Assembly (NCBI GenBank): GCA_001600875.1
Contig: BCLD01000006.1
Span: forward strand, 821,017-885,016
Length of the DNA stretch: 64,000 nt
Origin: Solicoccozyma terricola
Lineage: Eukaryota > Basidiomycota > Tremellomycetes > Filobasidiales > Piskurozymaceae
Reading direction: 5' to 3'
Shown here piece by piece: positions 60,149 to 64,000 of the stretch. Under the pieces are notes generated by a model. The model was not told the DNA's origin, ran no database searches, and saw only the letters and a list, made by a program, of their open reading frames with translations. The number at the start of each line of letters is the position of its first letter. The first letter of the stretch is position 1. Position numbers and translations under genes: made by a program.

Positions 60149-63100
60149 TTACAACGGAGATGATTCTAACCTGCTTTTGGCCCGCTTCGACTTGCTGACG
60201 AGTGGTCTAGTGAGAGCATCGAGTAGCCTCTTCTTCTCCTTCTCGGCGACAGGATCATTATATCGCACACGGATAGACTGATCTGCGTCATCGTAACCTT
60301 GTTCTGACTGTGGAGAGGATCCACGTGGAATTGCGCCTCCAGCATGAGATCCTTCATGACGGATCTCTGGGTCCTGCGGAGCAAGGATAGATCGAGTGCG
60401 CGTTCCTTGTCCCTGCAGTTCGAAAGGTTAAGTGAGCTTGATCGGAAATTGTGAACAATACTGCTACTCACGGAATGCTTGCGAACGGGTGGTCGTGGCC
60501 GGCGAGCCTGGTAGGACGTAAACAATCTTAAGCACTGTACGTCACCCTAAAGCCCGTGCATGTACCACCACTCACGCCTCTTGCACGCCGCGCTTCCTCC
60601 TGCAAGTCCGCTTGGTCGAGCCGTTGCATCATCTCCGCAGTCAAAGCACTAACGGATGGAGACGACTTTGTCGCTGCCTGCGCGGCTGCCTCTACAGTCT
60701 TGCGCACTGGTTGCTGGGGTACCTTGAACGGGTTAGAGGTGGGGGGAGCCGAAACGGTTTTGCCTAGCGGCGGAGTTGCTGGCTTGAGAGGTGCAGATTC
60801 TACGCGTCCCGAATTGAGAAGTCGCTCAGTTGCAGGACCAGGTAAAGACAGGCCTTCTGTTCCACTGCCGCTGCCAGACCCGCTGCGAGAAGGAGCGCCG
60901 AGATCGACGTCGGTGGGAGTAAGTCCGAGCTTGCGGGATGCCTGCGAGGGGAGTGGTGGGTCTTGTGGTTCTTCTGCCGGGGACAAGCCGCCGATCCCGT
61001 TATCGATATGTCTTCGGACCTGAGTTGTATGTTCTGACGTAGCTGCTGGCGTCGCCGATCTTCCGTCTACGCCGCTATTTGCGCTTGCGTGCTGAACATG
61101 CATGACTTCGACCCCGGATGCGTCGGCGGTCGGAGTGTCTATGCGGATAAAGCGATCAGCTGGGAGTCTCGTTCAAGGTGAATTGCCACTCGAAAACTCA
61201 CATGCCATCTTCATCGCCGCCTCAGTATCTATCTGATAGCCATCGAAAGGCTGCAAGCTACCATTTGAGGCCATATCGTACAGCCAGTCGACCTTCAATA
61301 CAGGGATTTGCCACAGGTTTGCCCTCTCGAACTTGACAGGATTGACCTTGGTGCAGAGCAAATGGGTGGTGAGTTTGCGGGAGAAAAGTACTGAATGTTC
61401 GGCGCCTAGGAGGATCTGGCATCAGGATATGTCCGCTGCGGTGATCTTACGCTTAGTACTCACCGATGGCGGCGATTAACCGCTTGGTGAAGAAGTGCAT
61501 CTCAGTGGTGAAACCAGACAGGTGGATGCGCATTTTATCAGCGCCTGGCGATGTCATCAAATGCAAGAATCATTAGCTCCTTTAGCTCTTTTTCACGATC
61601 AAGAATCGAGGCAAAAAGGTGGGGACCCACCTGGAATGGGCATGGCGTGGGAAAGTGGTCGGTAGACAATATTGTCGTCGACAGAGCAAACCTTTTGGTC
61701 GTGGATGCATGCTTCAACCCAGCACTCAGTGACTAGCTGAGCATTGCAGCCGTCAACTTCAATTGGCCGTCTACCACCGGCCCTGAGAAAGGGCATGGAA
61801 GGTAGTTTTGAAATGATATCAGCCCAGTTCCAACACTTTCGAAAGTGAAAAGACACCCACAGTCTGGTAACAATGTAGTCGACATGCGATCCTCGCAGTC
61901 TATCATCCTCTTTGATCAGAACCGCGCCATATTCCTTCAATGCAATCTCCAGATTTATTGCCTTGTCGGCAACAACATGTGAGAAGACGAGGCCGGCAAA
62001 AATTTTGGGATGGCTAGCTGGAAGGTTGGCCGAGCCTGATTGAGCCGTGGTCATCTTGATTGGCGCGGCGACTGGCTTGACACTCTGTAAATCTAACTCG
62101 GTGGCAAAGGCGTGTATCCGAGAGTTGTGAAGCTTGGAATGACTTGTTGATTTCGAAACTTCGGTTTGAGATCCCACGAGTGCAAGCCTTGTTCTTTTCC
62201 GGCGGCCACTCGATGATGGAGCGTCTTCATCATTCTGGGCGACAATGACCTCGTCGATCATCGTAGTCGGGATTTGCGGCGGATCTCGTTCATCTGACTG
62301 TCTCTTGCGTGAAACATCCGATTTACCAACAACCACCGAGTTCATCAGATCATCTACCAATCCTCCCACGTCACCGACTCTTTTATCCTTTCCAACACCG
62401 GCGCCCACTTTCCGAATGACAGCTTGTTGTAAAACGTCGTCGGTTGTTAGATTCAAATCGAATGGCTTGATTTCTAGATTAAGCAACGCATCTTGCGCAT
62501 TTTCTGCCTCTTGCGCTCTAGCTAATCTCACTCTCTCAGTCTCCTCAGCTTCTCTCAACCTCGCTGCATCTAACGAAATGGGATTCATTCCTCATCAGCA
62601 TCCAACATCATTTTCAGAATCGCAAAAGACAACATCCACTCACGTCTCTTCTCAATCTCACTCTCCACCTCATCCGGCCCTTTCCCACCTCGCAAATCCC
62701 ATCTCTCCTCTCCCCACCTCGCTCGAAACTCTACGCAATCCCAAAACCAACCTTCCCAAACGACATGAACGTAATCTTCCGGTGGTTCTACTTGATGTAC
62801 GCTCGATGTGTAAAGTGTTGGTTGTTGTGCTAGTGCCCATTTGACTTTAGGAGATTTTACAGTCTGGTTGTTGGCGACGATTAGATGAGTGCATGTTCGA
62901 TCTAGCTTTCCAGAGTATTCTCCACCCAGAGAGACAACCAGGTTTCTTATTTCGTCTCGGCGAGCTGCTGGAAGGGGGAAAATGGGATGAATACGTGGGT
63001 AGTCAGCGAACGGCGAGCATTGTCTCGAGAGACGGGGATTACACACGCGGTTCAATACCTGATATCGCTACCTTCATATCCCTGAATGGCTGGATGTCAT

Positions 63101-63862
63101 ATTCCTCTATGCTCTGAGGTTCACGAGAGGGTTGATCGTCAGTGAGCTTTCCGGGGGTAGTGTGACTATATTCAAAGCCGTTCAAACTAACCTGTTGGAT
63201 ATTTAGATCTGCTCCTGATAGCCATTGCTTATGAATGTCTGTTATCCATTCTGGAGTCAAGACTGTTATACCGTATTGGATGGCAGTCTGCGTACCGATG
63301 GGTTTTTTGAGAGGAATTAGCTTCGATGATGTCGATTAACCCGTGATTCATCTTGAAATCACTAACAAGATACTTTCTACTTGTAAACTCTTCCGCGATT
63401 AAGACGTTTCCATCCATCGTTAAATTAACTTCAACATCTGCTCCCATCTGCTTTAATATTTTGATAAGTGATGCTTTCCTATCCGCTATCCCTGTAAAGC
63501 AAAAGATCATATTCCGTAATGGAGCCGTTGAAGATGAAGCAGTGAATGCTGCGGTATCCAGTTCTGAAAATATCGACAAATCCCTCTTAACTTTCAGCTT
63601 CTTTTTTGTTATGTCAACTATTACCACAACATTCACCTGGATCTGCATCCCGCTCTTCCCCCTCATCATCAACATACAACCGTCTGACCATCTCTCTATC
63701 CATCAAATTCTCCGGACTTTGACTTCGGTCTCGGGCTTTGCCTTTACCATGACGAGAACCTGCTGTGGAAGATTCTGCGATTCGAGAGGGAGCAGGACGG
63801 AGCTTGACGTTGGGGATTTTGAAGGAGAGGTGGCCACGACGAGAGCGGTTGGTGCTGGCCAT
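60149..63862 (-). CDS. DPB11: DPB11/Rad4(Cut5)/TopBP1-type four-BRCT replication and checkpoint protein
   Basis: The N-terminus is MASTNRSRRGHLSFKIPNVK. BRCT1: LRNMIFCFTGIADRKASLIK, KQMGADVEVNLTMDGNVLIA, GITVLTPEWITDIHKQWLSG. BRCT2: FRDMKVAISGI, AARRDEIRNLVVSLGGEYSG, DYVHVVWEGWFWDCVEFRAR. A disordered linker with a basic SGRRKRTRLALVG segment precedes BRCT3 (PKIFAGLVFSHVVADKAINL, SHVDYIVTRL, LVTECWVEACIHDQKV) and BRCT4 (KMRIHLSGFTTEMHFFTKRL, SRKLTTHLLCTKVNPVKFER, PVLKVDWLYDMASNGSLQPF). The tail is Ser/Pro-rich and ends KSKRAKSRLESSPL, an NLS-like end. The paired BRCT layout with a C-terminal tail matches Dpb11/Rad4, which binds phosphorylated Sld2/Sld3 or Rad9/Crb2 to start replication and activate Mec1/ATR. 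The start 63862 is the ATG before the basic N-terminus. Stop 60149-60151. Confidence 0.9.
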
Positions 63863-64000
63863 GGTGATGGGGTGGACGATGTGATTGCAGGGAGGGACGG
63901 ATACGCGACTATGAGAGTTGGGATGAACGCGATGAGAGCAGCATGACACGTCATCAGTTGCAACGGGTGGCGGGTGGCGAGGGTGGCGAGGGTGGCGACC
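63863..64000. promoter_or_regulatory. Upstream region of DPB11 with GGTGGCGA repeats
   Basis: 138 bases to the window end. The last 35 contain four or five copies of a GGTGGCG(A/G)G word (63966-64000). The same word recurs upstream of WEE1 and near 11209-11217 in the opposite orientation. No exon is seen. Confidence 0.4.

Overview
This window is nuclear DNA from an intron-rich basidiomycete fungus. Tremellomycetes (Tremella/Cryptococcus relatives) is the most likely class. I infer this from dense genes on both strands, many 45-90 bp introns with GTGAGT-type donors, a CSL transcription factor of fungal type, a Zn2Cys6 regulator, Wee1, Cdc24 and Dpb11/Rad4-type cell-cycle proteins, and very short intergenic gaps. 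I do not assign a genus. Exon models were worked out by eye from reading frames and splice sites, so internal boundaries are approximate unless given.

Left part (1-13.4 kb): the 5' end of an unknown gene (minus) diverges from a small HSP12-type stress protein. Then follow, all on plus, a cytosolic-type GH13 alpha-amylase, an unrecognised gene, a large CSL (LAG1/Su(H)-like) transcription factor whose TIG domain is split by a long insertion, and a single-TM coiled-coil protein. Middle-left (13.5-28 kb): TM9SF/Emp70 nonaspanin, an ARL5-like GTPase and a Pex23/Pex30-type peroxin (all minus), a 2.4 kb divergent intergenic region full of homopolymers, then CDC24 (plus). Middle (28-45 kb): a secreted Ser/Thr-rich repeat protein, an EMI1-like twin CX9C protein, a GNAT acetyltransferase, WEE1, a Zn2Cys6 regulator with a 2 kb gene-free upstream region, and a small ABM-domain protein. 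Right part (45-64 kb): a multi-exon gene of unknown function, a putatively lipid-anchored Cys/Gln/His-rich protein, a secreted GPI-type ThuA protein, homocysteine S-methyltransferase, mitochondrial ribosomal protein mL43, the splicing factor SNU66/SART1, an intron-containing tRNA-Ala, carboxypeptidase S, and DPB11/Rad4/TopBP1.

The genes do not form one pathway. Loose themes are cell-cycle and polarity control (WEE1, CDC24, DPB11), secretory and peroxisomal membranes (TM9SF, ARL5, PEX23) and the cell surface (mucin-like protein, ThuA).

The most unusual structures are not genes. (1) The introns of the PEX23-like gene (1,094 bp) and the ThuA gene (602 bp) are about ten times longer than their neighbours. 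Both are filled with the same family of ~50 bp repeats in the same orientation relative to transcription, with repeat-like sequence starting right at the donor site, as introner-like elements would. (2) Long poly-C tracts lie on the coding strand just upstream of at least six start codons. (3) An 82-nt G run lies inside the CDC24 coding sequence and, as assembled, breaks the frame.
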